From: DASUBN01 sp036000105
GTDB taxonomy: Bacteria; Pseudomonadota; Gammaproteobacteria; Natronospirales; REEB76
NCBI GenBank assembly: GCA_036000105.1
Contig: DASYGE010000014.1
Span: forward strand, 1-64,000
DNA length: 64,000 bases
Direction: 5' to 3'
The notes beneath the pieces are model-generated. The model was not told the origin of the DNA. It ran no database searches and was given only the letters and a program-made list of their open reading frames with translations. How positions within the stretch are numbered: the first letter of the stretch is position 1; every line of letters starts with the position of its first letter. Positions 16,029 to 25,061 of the stretch are shown here, one piece after another. The translations under genes were made by a program, and so were the position numbers.

Positions 16029-17171
16029 ATGCGGGTGCAGATACATGAGAGCCTAGATGACATCCCGGCCGGGGACTGGAACTGGCTGGCAGGCGACTAT
16101 CCCTTCCTGCGCCATGAGTTCCTGGCGGCCCTCGAGCACTCCGGCTGCACTACCGCCAAGACCGGCTGGCAGCCCCTGCATCTTGGCTGCACCGATGCTG
16201 CGGGCCGGCTCACGGGCGCCCTGCCCCTGTATCTCAAATCCCATTCCTACGGCGAGTTCGTCTTCGACTGGGCCTGGGCGGATGCCTACCAGCGCCATGG
16301 GCATGCTTATTATCCGAAGCTCGTCTCCGCAGTGCCTTTCTCTCCCGTGGCCGGACCACGTCTGTTGATATCACCGGATGCGGACCGCGCAGCGATCAGC
16401 GCCGCTTTGATAGCCAAGACGCGTGAGCTGGCACGGGAACTTCGTGCCTCATCCATACATTGTCTGTTCCCGTATGAAGCTGAACTGGAGTCATGGAACG
16501 GAGCCGGGTTCCTCACCCGGCGCGACTGCCAGTTCCACTGGCATGATCGGGGCTATCGGGACTTCGAACATTTCCTGGAGAGCTTCACCGCTGACAAGCG
16601 CAAGAAAGTACACCGGGAACGGCGGCGCATCGCCGAAGCCGGCATCCGCATGCAGGCATACGGCGGCCGGGAACTGGATGAGCGCTTGATGGACGCCCTC
16701 TACCGCTTCTATGCCGCGACCTATGCCAAACGCGGACGGCCGTGTTACCTCAACCGAGCATTCTTCGATGAACTGCGGCGCAGCATGCCGGATAGTCTGG
16801 TGGTGATCTTCGCGTTCCTGGACAAAGAGCCCGTGGCCGCCGCCATCTGCCTGCGCGATGCAGACACGCTCTACGGGCGCCACTGGGGCTCGGAGCAGGA
16901 TTTCCACAGCCTGCATTTCGAGACCTGCTATTACCAGGGCATCGAGCACTGCATCCGTGCGGGACTCAAGCATTTCAACCCCGGCACCCAGGGTGAACAC
17001 AAGATCAGCCGCGGCTTCGAACCGGTGTACACCTATTCCAGCCATTGGCTGGCGCGCCCGGAATTCCATGCCGCCATTGACGAATACCTCCGGCGGGAAC
17101 AGCATCAGATCGCAGCCTATTTCCATGAGACGGAGACGCATCTGCCCTTCCATGAGTCCCGCGAACCCTAG
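16029..17171 (+). CDS. FemAB/GNAT-like acyltransferase (DUF482 family)
   Basis: 380 aa, matching the family known as COG3146 or DUF482, which has the double GNAT fold of FemABX peptidyltransferases. Typical segments are FLRHEFLAALE near residue 30, the FVFDWAWADAYQRHG stretch near 80, DKRKKVHRERRRI near 190, and FNPGTQGEHKISRGFEP near 320. Members are predicted to use aminoacyl-tRNA or acyl-CoA, but the substrate is unknown. It lies between trxB and the aminoacyl-tRNA-protein transferases aat and bpt, which use the same fold and donor type. Confidence 0.85.
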   Translation: MRVQIHESLDDIPAGDWNWLAGDYPFLRHEFLAALEHSGCTTAKTGWQPLHLGCTDAAGRLTGALPLYLKSHSYGEFVFDWAWADAYQRHGHAYYPKLVSAVPFSPVAGPRLLISPDADRAAISAALIAKTRELARELRASSIHCLFPYEAELESWNGAGFLTRRDCQFHWHDRGYRDFEHFLESFTADKRKKVHRERRRIAEAGIRMQAYGGRELDERLMDALYRFYAATYAKRGRPCYLNRAFFDELRRSMPDSLVVIFAFLDKEPVAAAICLRDADTLYGRHWGSEQDFHSLHFETCYYQGIEHCIRAGLKHFNPGTQGEHKISRGFEPVYTYSSHWLARPEFHAAIDEYLRREQHQIAAYFHETETHLPFHESREP

Positions 17172-17194
17172 CTTCACGAGAGCAGGCGACTGAC

Positions 17195-17923
17195 GTGCGC
17201 GCCCCGCCGCTGCGCTGGATACGACCTGAAGATCCCCCCGAGGCCTTCCCGGATCCCGCTCTCGCCCTGAGCGATCCGGATGGCCTCCTGGCCGTGGGCG
17301 GTGATCTCTCGCCGGCGCGACTCCTCTACGCCTACCGTCACGGCATCTTCCCCTGGTACCACGGTGACCAGCCCATCCTCTGGTGGTCGCCGGACCCACG
17401 AGCCGTGCTCATCCCCACAGACATGCACCTGAGCCGCTCGCTCAGACACCGCTACGCACGCGGTGGATTCGATGTGACCTTCGATACGGCGTTCGCAGAA
17501 GTGATGTCTGCCTGCGCCGGTCCACGCGCCGGGCAATCGGAAGGTGACACCTGGATCTCGCCGGCCATGAAGGCTGCCTATGGCGAGTTACACCGGCTGG
17601 GGCATGCCCACTCCATCGAGATATGGATGCAGGGAGGACTCGTCGGCGGCCTCTACGGCATCGGCATGGGCCGGGTGTTCTTCGGAGAATCCATGTTCAG
17701 CCGCAAGGCCGATGCATCCAAACTCGCCCTCGCCTGCCTTGCGCAGCAACTCAGCGCATGGGGGTACGCACTCATAGACTGCCAGGTGCATTCCGCCCAC
17801 CTCGAGAGCCTGGGCAGCACGCTCACCCCGCGCACCGACTTCCTCGCGCTGCTCGCCCGCCATTGCGGCGAACCCGGCCGCACGTCTCCCTGGCATTTCG
17901 ATGCAGGGAACCCGCCCACATGA
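17195..17923 (+). CDS. aat: Leucyl/phenylalanyl-tRNA--protein transferase
   Basis: 242 aa. Attaches Leu or Phe from tRNA to proteins with N-terminal Lys or Arg, creating a primary N-degron read by ClpS. Motifs: FPDPALALSDPDGLLAVGGDLS (shown in part), FPWYHGDQPILWWSPDPR, and GGLVGGLYGIGMGRVFFGESMFS in the catalytic GNAT-like core. GTG start. The stop overlaps the ATG of bpt (ATGA). Together with bpt and with clpSA 1-4 kb away it forms an N-degron cluster. Confidence 0.97.
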   Translation: MRAPPLRWIRPEDPPEAFPDPALALSDPDGLLAVGGDLSPARLLYAYRHGIFPWYHGDQPILWWSPDPRAVLIPTDMHLSRSLRHRYARGGFDVTFDTAFAEVMSACAGPRAGQSEGDTWISPAMKAAYGELHRLGHAHSIEIWMQGGLVGGLYGIGMGRVFFGESMFSRKADASKLALACLAQQLSAWGYALIDCQVHSAHLESLGSTLTPRTDFLALLARHCGEPGRTSPWHFDAGNPPT

Positions 17924-18633
17924 CCCGCGACGAATCCGAGCGGCTTGACCTCTACATCACGCCGGAATACCCCTGCGGCTACATCAGCGGGCGCATGGCG
18001 CGCACCGTGTTCGTGGATCCGGAACTCGTCATGGATAGCCGGCTCTACACCCTGCTCGCGACCCACGGCTTCCGCCGTAACGGGCCGAACGTATATAAGC
18101 CACATTGCGAAGGCTGCCGTGCCTGTGTGCCCTTGCGCGTGCCGGTGGCGGAGTTCCGACCGGACCGCGGCCAGCAGCGGGTGTGGAAGCGCAACCGGGA
18201 CATCCGCGTGAGCCTCCACGACGCCATGAGCCAGCCCGAGCATTTCGCGCTCTACAAGCGTTACCTGGAGACCCGGCACCCCGGCGGCGGTATGGATGGG
18301 TCCGGCGAACCTGAATACACGCACTTCCTCATGAACCCCTGGGGCCGGACCCGCATGCTGGTCATGCACGCGGGCGATACCCTCGCGGCCGTGGCGGTGA
18401 TGGACGAGCTGGATGATGCTCTGTCCGCTGTCTATACCTTCTTTGATCCCGACATGGGACGACGCAGCCTCGGGACCTTCGCCATCCTCTGGCAGATAGA
18501 GGAAGCCCGCCGCCGGGGCCTCGAATGGCTATATCTGGGTTATTGGATCGCAGAAAGCCGCAAGATGGCCTACAAGGACCGCTTCCGGCCCTTCGAGCGG
18601 CTAGGAGCCGACGGCTGGCAGCGCGGGACCTGA
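17920..18633 (+). CDS. bpt: Aspartate/glutamate leucyltransferase
   Basis: 237 aa. Bacterial homologue of eukaryotic arginyltransferase Ate1; in bacteria (Bpt) it adds leucine to N-terminal Asp or Glu, marking proteins for ClpSAP. The start is the ATG overlapping the aat stop; longer frames upstream read through aat. Motifs: CPYISGR-type segment here as CGYISGRMARTVFVDP, the cysteine cluster HCEGCRACVPLRVP, and GYWIAESRKMAYKDRF at the end, all diagnostic of the Ate/Bpt family. Confidence 0.95.
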   Translation: MTRDESERLDLYITPEYPCGYISGRMARTVFVDPELVMDSRLYTLLATHGFRRNGPNVYKPHCEGCRACVPLRVPVAEFRPDRGQQRVWKRNRDIRVSLHDAMSQPEHFALYKRYLETRHPGGGMDGSGEPEYTHFLMNPWGRTRMLVMHAGDTLAAVAVMDELDDALSAVYTFFDPDMGRRSLGTFAILWQIEEARRRGLEWLYLGYWIAESRKMAYKDRFRPFERLGADGWQRGT

Positions 18634-18647
18634 AAGACAGCTGCGTG

Positions 18648-18676
18648 TTGAATAGCGGGCTGGATTACGGCAGAAT
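18648..18676 (+). promoter_or_regulatory. Predicted sigma70 promoter of infA
   Basis: TTGAAT at 18648-18653 and CAGAAT at 18671-18676, 17 bases apart, about 30 bases before the infA ATG. It lies in the gap after bpt, so infA can be expressed apart from the aat-bpt unit. Confidence 0.5.
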
Positions 18677-18706
18677 CTGCGCGCCCCAAGACACCCTGCA
18701 GGGAAT

Positions 18707-18925
18707 ATGGCTAAAGAAGAAAGCATACAGATGGAAGGTAAGGTCGTTGAGACTCTGCCCAACACCACTTTTCGCGTGGAGCTGGATAACGGCCACGTGG
18801 TGCTCGCGCACATCTCCGGGCGCATGCGCAAGCATTACATCCGCATCCTCACGGGTGACAGAGTCACTGTAGAACTGACCCCTTACGATCTGACCAAGGG
18901 TCGGATCGTATTCCGTGGAAAATAA
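18707..18925 (+). CDS. infA: Translation initiation factor IF-1
   Basis: 72 aa, exact family length. OB-fold with MEGKVVETLPNTTFRV, NGHVVLAHISGRMRKHYIRI and GDRVTVELTPYDLTKGRI (each partial). Binds the 30S A site during initiation. It has its own promoter-like sequence upstream. Position between aat/bpt and clpA mirrors the clpA-infA-aat order of enteric bacteria. Confidence 0.98.
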   Translation: MAKEESIQMEGKVVETLPNTTFRVELDNGHVVLAHISGRMRKHYIRILTGDRVTVELTPYDLTKGRIVFRGK

Positions 18926-18959
18926 GAACCGTCCTTAACCTTCCCTGGTGCGCTGACCA

Positions 18960-19032
18960 GCTCCGCCATCCATGGCGGAGCGTTCGCCGCATGCGGCGAA
19001 CCCCAGCGGGGCGCGTGATGCATGCGTCACGC
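18960..19032. repeat. Three palindromes in a row between infA and clpA
   Basis: 18960-18981 has perfect arms GCTCCGCCAT / ATGGCGGAGC with a 2-base spacer. 18982-19001 is a perfect 20-base palindrome (GTTCGCCGCA / TGCGGCGAAC). 19013-19032 is near perfect (GCGTGA / TCACGC arms around TGCATGCG). The infA and clpA genes converge here, so the hairpins may end transcription of both or be REP-like elements. There is no clear U run. Confidence 0.6.
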
Positions 19033-19055
19033 CCGCGATCACCCCTCTTATCGGA

Positions 19056-21344
19056 TCAATGCTCTTCTGAGTGCGCCGGCGCCGGCAGTTTGGCGATGGC
19101 CGGTTCCACGTGGATGTGGAACTCCCCGCCCTTGACGCTCACCTGGACCTTGCCGCCCTGAGCCAGCTGCCCGAACAGCAATTCCTCCGCTAGGGGTTTC
19201 TTCAGAGCCTCCTGGATCAATCGCGCCATGGGCCGGGCACCCATCTTGGGGTCATAGCCGCGTTCGGCCAGGAGCGCGCGGGCGGTCTCATCCACTTCCA
19301 GGCTAACGTCCTTCTGCTCCAGTTGCTCTTCCAGCTCGATGACGAACTTGTCCACCACCCGGGCGACAGTGCGCTGGTCCAGGGCATTGAACTCGATGAT
19401 GGCATCCATGCGGTTGCGGAACTCCGGGCTGAACAGCCGGCGGATGGCTTCCATACCGTCCGGTGCATGGTCCTGCTGGGTGAAGCCGATGGAAGCCCGC
19501 GCCATCTCCTGGGCGCCGGCGTTGGTGGTCATCACCACGATCACGTTGCGGAAATCCGCCTTGCGGCCGTTGTTGTCCGTGAGCACCCCGTGGTCCATCA
19601 CCTGCAAGAGTAGGTTGAAGACTTCCGGATGGGCCTTCTCGATCTCGTCCAGCAACAGTACGCAGTGCGGATGCTTCAGGATGGCGTCCGTCAGCAGGCC
19701 GCCCTGGTCGAAGCCCACATAACCCGGCGGCGCGCCGATGAGGCGCGAGACCGTGTGACGCTCCATGTATTCGGACATATCGAAGCGCAGGAACTCGATG
19801 CCCATGATGAGCGCGAGCTGGCGCGTCACCTCGGTCTTGCCCACACCCGTGGGACCGGCGAACAGGAAGGAACCGATGGGTTTGCTCTCGTTGCCGAGGC
19901 CTGAGCGCGACATCTTGATGGCGGAACTCAGGGAACCGATGGCCTTATCCTGGCCGTAGATCACGAGCCTGAGATCCCGTTCGAGATTACGCAGCCCTTC
20001 CTTGTCGGAAGCGGACACGCTCTTGGGTGGGATGCGGGCGATCTTGGCCACGATCTCCTCGATGTCCTGCACGTTCACCGTGCGGCGACGCTTGCCCGCG
20101 GGCTTGAGGCGCATGTTGGCGCCGGCCTCGTCGATGACGTCGATGGCCTTGTCCGGCAGGTGCCGGTCGTTGATGAAGCGTGCGGCCAGGTCCGCGGCGG
20201 TCTCCAGCACCTTATTGGGGTATTTGACCCCGTGGTGCTCCTCGAACTTGTGGCGCAGCCCTTTCAGGATGCGCGCCGTCTCCTCTACTGTGGGTTCCAG
20301 CACGTCTATCTTCTGGAAGCGGCGGGCCAGCGCTCGATCCTTCTCGAAGATGCCGCGGTATTCCTGGTAGGTGGTGGAACCTATGCATTTCAGGGCGCCG
20401 CTCTGCAGCACCGGTTTGATGAGGTTGGAGGCGTCCATGACGCCGCCCGACGCGGCGCCCGCGCCGATCACCGTATGGATCTCGTCTATAAACAGGATGG
20501 CGTCCGGGTCTTTCTTGAGTTCCGCCATGACGCCCTTGAGGCGCTTCTCGAAATCGCCGCGGTATTTCGTGCCGGCGATGAGCGCGCCCATGTCCAAGGA
20601 ATAGACGGTTGCGTGGCGCAGCACTTCCGGCACCTTGTCCTCGACGATTAGGAGCGCGAGGCCCTCGGCGAGCGCGGTCTTGCCCACGCCGGCCTCGCCC
20701 ACGAACAGGGGGTTGTTCTTGCGGCGCCGGCAGAGGATCTGCACGGTACGTTCGATCTCGTGCTCGCGGCCGATGAGCGGATCTATCTTGCCTTCGCGGG
20801 CGAGTTGGTTGAGGTTGGCGGCATACAGTTCTAGGGGATTGCTGCCGGCCTTGGCTCCGCCCTCTTCGTCCTCTTCACCGGCTTCCGGGGAGGCTTCATG
20901 GCCTTCCTCGTCGTTCACCTTGGAGATGCCGTGAGAGATGTAGTTCACCACGTCGAGGCGCGTGATCCCATGGCGGCCCAAGAGATAGACGGCATGGGAT
21001 TCCTTCTCGCCGAAGATGGCCACCAGCACGTTGAGGCCCGTGACCTCCTTCTTGCCGGAGGACTGGATATGCAGCACGGCGCGCTGTAGTACTCGCTGGA
21101 ACCCTAAGGTCGGCTGCACATCGGGGTCTTCCGAATCCACCCGCGGGGTGGATTCCTGCACGTAATCCGCCAGTTCACGCCGCAGGTTCTCCACGGTCGT
21201 GCCGCAGGCTCTCAGCACCTCGTTCACCTGGGGGATATCCAAGAGCGCGAGCAGGAGATGTTCCACGGTGATGAACTCATGGCGCTGGTCGCGGGCCTCC
21301 TTGAAGGCCGCGTTTAGGCAGTATTCCAACTCCTTGCTCAACAT
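19056..21344 (-). CDS. clpA: ClpA, ATPase subunit of the ClpAP protease
   Basis: 762 aa (E. coli 758). N-terminal repeat domain (about 1-145) that binds ClpS, an acidic Glu-rich linker near 150-165, first AAA+ module with Walker A GEAGVGKTALAEG (about 218), second with GPTGVGKTEVTRQ (about 498), and an IGF loop (SIGFTQQ, about 615) for docking on ClpP. It unfolds N-degron and other substrates. It follows clpS by 4 bases. No clpP gene is in the window. Confidence 0.98.
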   Translation of the reverse strand: MLSKELEYCLNAAFKEARDQRHEFITVEHLLLALLDIPQVNEVLRACGTTVENLRRELADYVQESTPRVDSEDPDVQPTLGFQRVLQRAVLHIQSSGKKEVTGLNVLVAIFGEKESHAVYLLGRHGITRLDVVNYISHGISKVNDEEGHEASPEAGEEDEEGGAKAGSNPLELYAANLNQLAREGKIDPLIGREHEIERTVQILCRRRKNNPLFVGEAGVGKTALAEGLALLIVEDKVPEVLRHATVYSLDMGALIAGTKYRGDFEKRLKGVMAELKKDPDAILFIDEIHTVIGAGAASGGVMDASNLIKPVLQSGALKCIGSTTYQEYRGIFEKDRALARRFQKIDVLEPTVEETARILKGLRHKFEEHHGVKYPNKVLETAADLAARFINDRHLPDKAIDVIDEAGANMRLKPAGKRRRTVNVQDIEEIVAKIARIPPKSVSASDKEGLRNLERDLRLVIYGQDKAIGSLSSAIKMSRSGLGNESKPIGSFLFAGPTGVGKTEVTRQLALIMGIEFLRFDMSEYMERHTVSRLIGAPPGYVGFDQGGLLTDAILKHPHCVLLLDEIEKAHPEVFNLLLQVMDHGVLTDNNGRKADFRNVIVVMTTNAGAQEMARASIGFTQQDHAPDGMEAIRRLFSPEFRNRMDAIIEFNALDQRTVARVVDKFVIELEEQLEQKDVSLEVDETARALLAERGYDPKMGARPMARLIQEALKKPLAEELLFGQLAQGGKVQVSVKGGEFHIHVEPAIAKLPAPAHSEEH

Positions 21345-21348
21345 AGAC

Positions 21349-21672
21349 TCAAGTCTCCTCCAGGGTGCACAACAGTGGGTGCTGGTGCTTGCGGGAATAA
21401 TCGTTGACCTGGGCGGCCTTGGTCTCGGCTATCTCATAGGTGAACACGCCGCACACCCCCTTGCCGCGGGTATGCACGTGCAACATGACCTGGGTCGCCT
21501 TGGAACGGTCCATACGGAAGAAGCTCTCCAGAACCTCCACTACGAACTCCATGGGGGTGTAGTCGTCGTTTAACAAGACCACCTTGTAGAGGGCCGGCCG
21601 CTTTATCCGCAGCTTGGCCTCGTCCACCAGCAGCCCCTGGCGCTGCCCCTCGTCGTTGCGTTCGTCGCTCAT
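21349..21672 (-). CDS. clpS: ClpS, N-degron adaptor for ClpAP
   Basis: 107 aa using the ATG at 21672, which gives the normal MSDE... start; a longer frame to 21771 has an unconserved extension. The core has YKVVLLNDDYTPMEFVVEVL with the NDD-TP residues that hold the N-terminal destabilising residue, and a later MLHVHTRGKGVCGVFTYEIAETK helix-strand region (each partial). It feeds proteins with N-terminal Leu, Phe, Trp or Tyr to ClpA. Translationally close to clpA. Confidence 0.97.
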   Translation of the reverse strand: MSDERNDEGQRQGLLVDEAKLRIKRPALYKVVLLNDDYTPMEFVVEVLESFFRMDRSKATQVMLHVHTRGKGVCGVFTYEIAETKAAQVNDYSRKHQHPLLCTLEET

Positions 21673-21742
21673 GGAGACAATTTTAGCCGAATTTTCCTCC
21701 GCATAATCCCGGGGGGAAACCGCATATCCGGCTGATCGGCGG

Positions 21743-24046
21743 CTATTTGGTCTTAAACGTGGAGACTCCATCCCACCCTGCGCCAGGTGGGTGGTTTTTA
21801 AAATATGTCACGCGGTCCAAGTACATGGCATAGAGAGTCCGGCCAGGGCTCGCTTGCTGCAGGGCGAAGAACTCCCGCTCGGCGCTGTCCCAATCCTGGT
21901 TGCGATATACGGTGAGTGCCTGCTTATGTCGTGTCAGCAACGCTCTCTGGTTCTTGTCTGCCGCGTCGGCCTTGCCCAAAGGCTCATAGATGGCCACGGG
22001 CTTCTCCTTGCCCTTGACCCGCACCCGGTCGAGTTCCAGGTAAGTGAAGTCGGGTGCCGCATCCTTGGTCATCTCGCTGCAGATGATCTGCACCTTGTAT
22101 TCCTTGGTGAGGCCCTCAAGGCGCGAACTCAGGTTCACTGCGTCGCCCATCACCGTATAGGCACGGCGGAACTGGGAACCCATGTCGCCCACGCTCATGA
22201 CGCCGGTGGTGAGGCCGACGCCGATACGCAGCTCCGGCCAGCCGCGCTGCTTGAAGCTCTCGTTCAGCTCCTTGAGCTTGTGCGTCATGTCGAGGGCGTT
22301 CTCCACGGCATAGCGCGCGTGCTCCGGGTAATGCAGCGGCGCACCCCAGAAGGCCATGATGGCGTCGCCCATGTACTTGTCGATGGTACCGCGGTGGGTA
22401 TGGATCAGGTGGGTCATGGGCGTCAGGTATTCGTTCATCAACTGGCTCAGATCTTTGGGCTGCATCGCCTCCGAGATGCTGGTGAAATCACGTACGTCCG
22501 CGAACATGACCGTGAGCTCGCGGCTCTCGCTCTCCATGGAGGCGGTCTCCTTGCGGGTATCCATCTCCTCCACCAGTTCCGGCGGTATGTACTGGCTGAA
22601 CATGCGCGATAGATGGCGCTTGCCGCGGGACTCGATGAAGAATCCGTACAGGGAATGCAGCACGTACAACAGCAGCAGGAATATCAGTGGCGAGGCCAAG
22701 GGGAAAACCACCGCTTCGTATTTCCACAACCCGAAATCGGTGAACAGGACCACAAGCGCCGTTCCTACCATGACCAGAGTGCCGGTAATCACCGACTTGG
22801 TCATGGCCACCCAGGTGATGAGCACTGAGATGAACAGCAACAGCAGTACCTGCGCACCACGTAGGTATTGCGGGTGGGAGTTCATGACCCGCCCATCCAG
22901 CACACCTGAGAGGAAGTTCGCGTGTATCTCCACTCCGGGGTAGGCGCCGCCCTCGGGCGTATTGCGCAGATCATATAGACCGGCAGCAGATGTACCTACG
23001 TAGACCACGGCGTCTTTAAGGGTGGCCGGGGGGACAACGCCTTTGATCACATCGGTGGCAGAGACATAAGGGAAACTGAAAGCCGGACCACGATACGGCA
23101 CCAGTGCGCGCATCTGGTCGTCCACCGGGATCACCGCGTTGCCGACGACGATGTCTTCGAGATGCGCCATGTCTTGCACACCGCCGTCGAACCCGAAACT
23201 CACGGGTGCATTGTTCTGTAACACTTGTAACACGGCGAGATCGAGTGATGCGTATACGTTGCCGTCGTATTCCTGGAGCTGGTCGGCCCAGCGTATGGAA
23301 CCATCGTCATCCACTGAGACGGAGAAGAAACCCTGGGCTGCAGCCGTCTGGGCCAGCACCGGCAGGTTGGTGATGTATCCCGAGACCTTGGGGAATACGA
23401 GCAGCGGATACTGCGCACGCGCATCCGGGATGGCCGGCGGTGACAACAAGCCGACCTTTCGCACAGCACCTCCCTGGTTCGGCGCATAGAACACATAACC
23501 CAGCACCACAGGGCGTTGCTGGATGCTGGCGGCGAACAGCTTGTCGCGCTCCAGTTTCGGCCTCATCTGTTGGGCTTCTTTGAGGAAAGCCTGGTCGTTC
23601 TGCAAGGGACCGGATGCGAGATTATCGAGCAGTGACAGATCGAAGCTGCGGTCTGCCTCCGGAAACGAGACGTCGAAGGCCACGAGCTTGACGTGGTACA
23701 GGTTGAATAGGTGGTCCATCATCTGCGCGAACCTGTCGCGCGGCAACGGCCACTGCCCCTGCTCTTTGAGGGTCTTGTCGTCTATGTCCACGATGACGAT
23801 GCGAGGATCCACCGTCCCCTGGGCGGTGAGGCGCACGCGTGCGTCGTAGGCGAAACGTTCCAGCTGATCTACAAGCCGGAGCGGTAGCGTGCCATGGATA
23901 TAAGTGGCGAATCCCAGGAACAGGGCCAAGGTGATTGCTACCCTGATCAGGTGGCGTGCGGTCAAATGAAGCCCCGGTGACGTGATTTTATGTCGCTTTA
24001 GTGTAGCCGATGCGGGTCTGCCCCTGTGCGCCCCTTGAGGGGGCAC
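21743..24046 (-). CDS. CHASE2-domain class III adenylate cyclase
   Basis: 767 codons from the GTG at 24046; the real start may be the TTG at 23965 (28 codons in), since the first codons lie in a GC hairpin (24026-24046) and are not conserved-looking. One membrane span at about 30-48, a periplasmic CHASE2 sensor domain (about 50-370, with VIVDIDDKTL, FDVSFPEADR and AVVYVGTSAAGLYD), three spans at about 390-470, then a cyclase domain (about 510-680). Metal aspartates are in FADVRDF and KYMGDAIMAFWG; VNLSSRLEG carries the Asn and Arg for catalysis. The Lys and Thr in the base-binding positions favour ATP. The last ~60 residues are a helical tail. Confidence 0.9.
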   Translation of the reverse strand: MPPQGAHRGRPASATLKRHKITSPGLHLTARHLIRVAITLALFLGFATYIHGTLPLRLVDQLERFAYDARVRLTAQGTVDPRIVIVDIDDKTLKEQGQWPLPRDRFAQMMDHLFNLYHVKLVAFDVSFPEADRSFDLSLLDNLASGPLQNDQAFLKEAQQMRPKLERDKLFAASIQQRPVVLGYVFYAPNQGGAVRKVGLLSPPAIPDARAQYPLLVFPKVSGYITNLPVLAQTAAAQGFFSVSVDDDGSIRWADQLQEYDGNVYASLDLAVLQVLQNNAPVSFGFDGGVQDMAHLEDIVVGNAVIPVDDQMRALVPYRGPAFSFPYVSATDVIKGVVPPATLKDAVVYVGTSAAGLYDLRNTPEGGAYPGVEIHANFLSGVLDGRVMNSHPQYLRGAQVLLLLFISVLITWVAMTKSVITGTLVMVGTALVVLFTDFGLWKYEAVVFPLASPLIFLLLLYVLHSLYGFFIESRGKRHLSRMFSQYIPPELVEEMDTRKETASMESESRELTVMFADVRDFTSISEAMQPKDLSQLMNEYLTPMTHLIHTHRGTIDKYMGDAIMAFWGAPLHYPEHARYAVENALDMTHKLKELNESFKQRGWPELRIGVGLTTGVMSVGDMGSQFRRAYTVMGDAVNLSSRLEGLTKEYKVQIICSEMTKDAAPDFTYLELDRVRVKGKEKPVAIYEPLGKADAADKNQRALLTRHKQALTVYRNQDWDSAEREFFALQQASPGRTLYAMYLDRVTYFKNHPPGAGWDGVSTFKTK

Positions 24047-24130
24047 AATAGCGCCGTTATGATGCCTTGGATTTGCCTGCCAGCGGACTCAAGACTACCC
24101 ATGGACCCAGGGCCAGCGACAGCTTAAAAG

Positions 24131-25030
24131 ATGCAAACCGTGCCACTACGCGCTCCGGACATGGAAGCCACGCTACGCCGCTGGGTGGATGTGTTGCAGC
24201 ATGCCGCTCCTACACTCGCAGCCACGGCGCTCATCCTAGTCATCGCCTGGCTCCTGGCCGAACTCACCTGGGCACTCTTGCCCCAGCCCAAGTCCGTGGC
24301 CGGTGCCTACGCCCCGACGCCTGTGGCGGTCGCCCATCAGCCGGTCGCCGGCAGCATCGCGGACCGGCATCTATTCGGCACCTCCGCCCCGACCAACAGC
24401 AATGTATCCAACGCACCCGATACCACCCTGGCGCTGACGCTGCACGGCATCGTGGCGGGCAAGAGCGCGAAAGATTCCCGTGCACTCATCGTGGCGAACG
24501 GCGACGAAGAACCCTATGCCGTAGGTGCCTCGCTGCCGGGCGGCGCGGTGATCCGCGCCATCTTCCCGGACCGGGTGATGCTGGAGCGGGACGGACGTAT
24601 GGAAGCTTTACGCCTGCCGAAAGCCGACAGCGGCACGGGTATGGCAACCGCCGATTCCCCGCCTGCGGCTCAGGCTGCCTCTGCTCCGCTACCACAGAAC
24701 CTGGGTCAGCTGCGCCAGGAGATCGTCAATAACCCGCAGCGGCTCATGGATGTGATCCGCGCCATGCCCGTCCAGGAACAGGGCAAGCTCACGGGCTACC
24801 GGATCTACCCCGCCGGCAACTCCCCGGTGTTCGCCCAACTGGGCCTGCATCCGGGGGACGTCGTGACGGCGGTCAACGGCATCCCGCTGACGGATCCGGC
24901 CCAGAGCATGCGCGTGCTGGCGAGCATCAAGACCTCGGAGCAGATCAGCATCACGCTGCTGCGCAACGGACAGATCCAGAGCCAGGTGTTGCAGATGCCC
25001 AGCGGGCAACCGGGAGACGACGGTCCATGA
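24131..25030 (+). CDS. gspC: GspC, type II secretion inner-membrane clamp protein
   Basis: 299 aa. Short cytosolic N-terminus, one membrane span (about 25-47, ATALILVIAWLLAEL), a Pro/Ala linker, the homology region (about 80-160, HLFGTSAP ... LHGIVAG ... SLPGGAVIRAIFPDRVMLERDG partial) that contacts the secretin GspD, and a C-terminal PDZ domain (about 200-290, GDVVTAVNGIPLTDP). First gene of the T2SS operon and divergent from the cyclase gene with about 85 bases between. Confidence 0.92.
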   Translation: MQTVPLRAPDMEATLRRWVDVLQHAAPTLAATALILVIAWLLAELTWALLPQPKSVAGAYAPTPVAVAHQPVAGSIADRHLFGTSAPTNSNVSNAPDTTLALTLHGIVAGKSAKDSRALIVANGDEEPYAVGASLPGGAVIRAIFPDRVMLERDGRMEALRLPKADSGTGMATADSPPAAQAASAPLPQNLGQLRQEIVNNPQRLMDVIRAMPVQEQGKLTGYRIYPAGNSPVFAQLGLHPGDVVTAVNGIPLTDPAQSMRVLASIKTSEQISITLLRNGQIQSQVLQMPSGQPGDDGP

Positions 25031-25061
25031 GCCTCAGCATGACTGCCATATATAATAAGGT

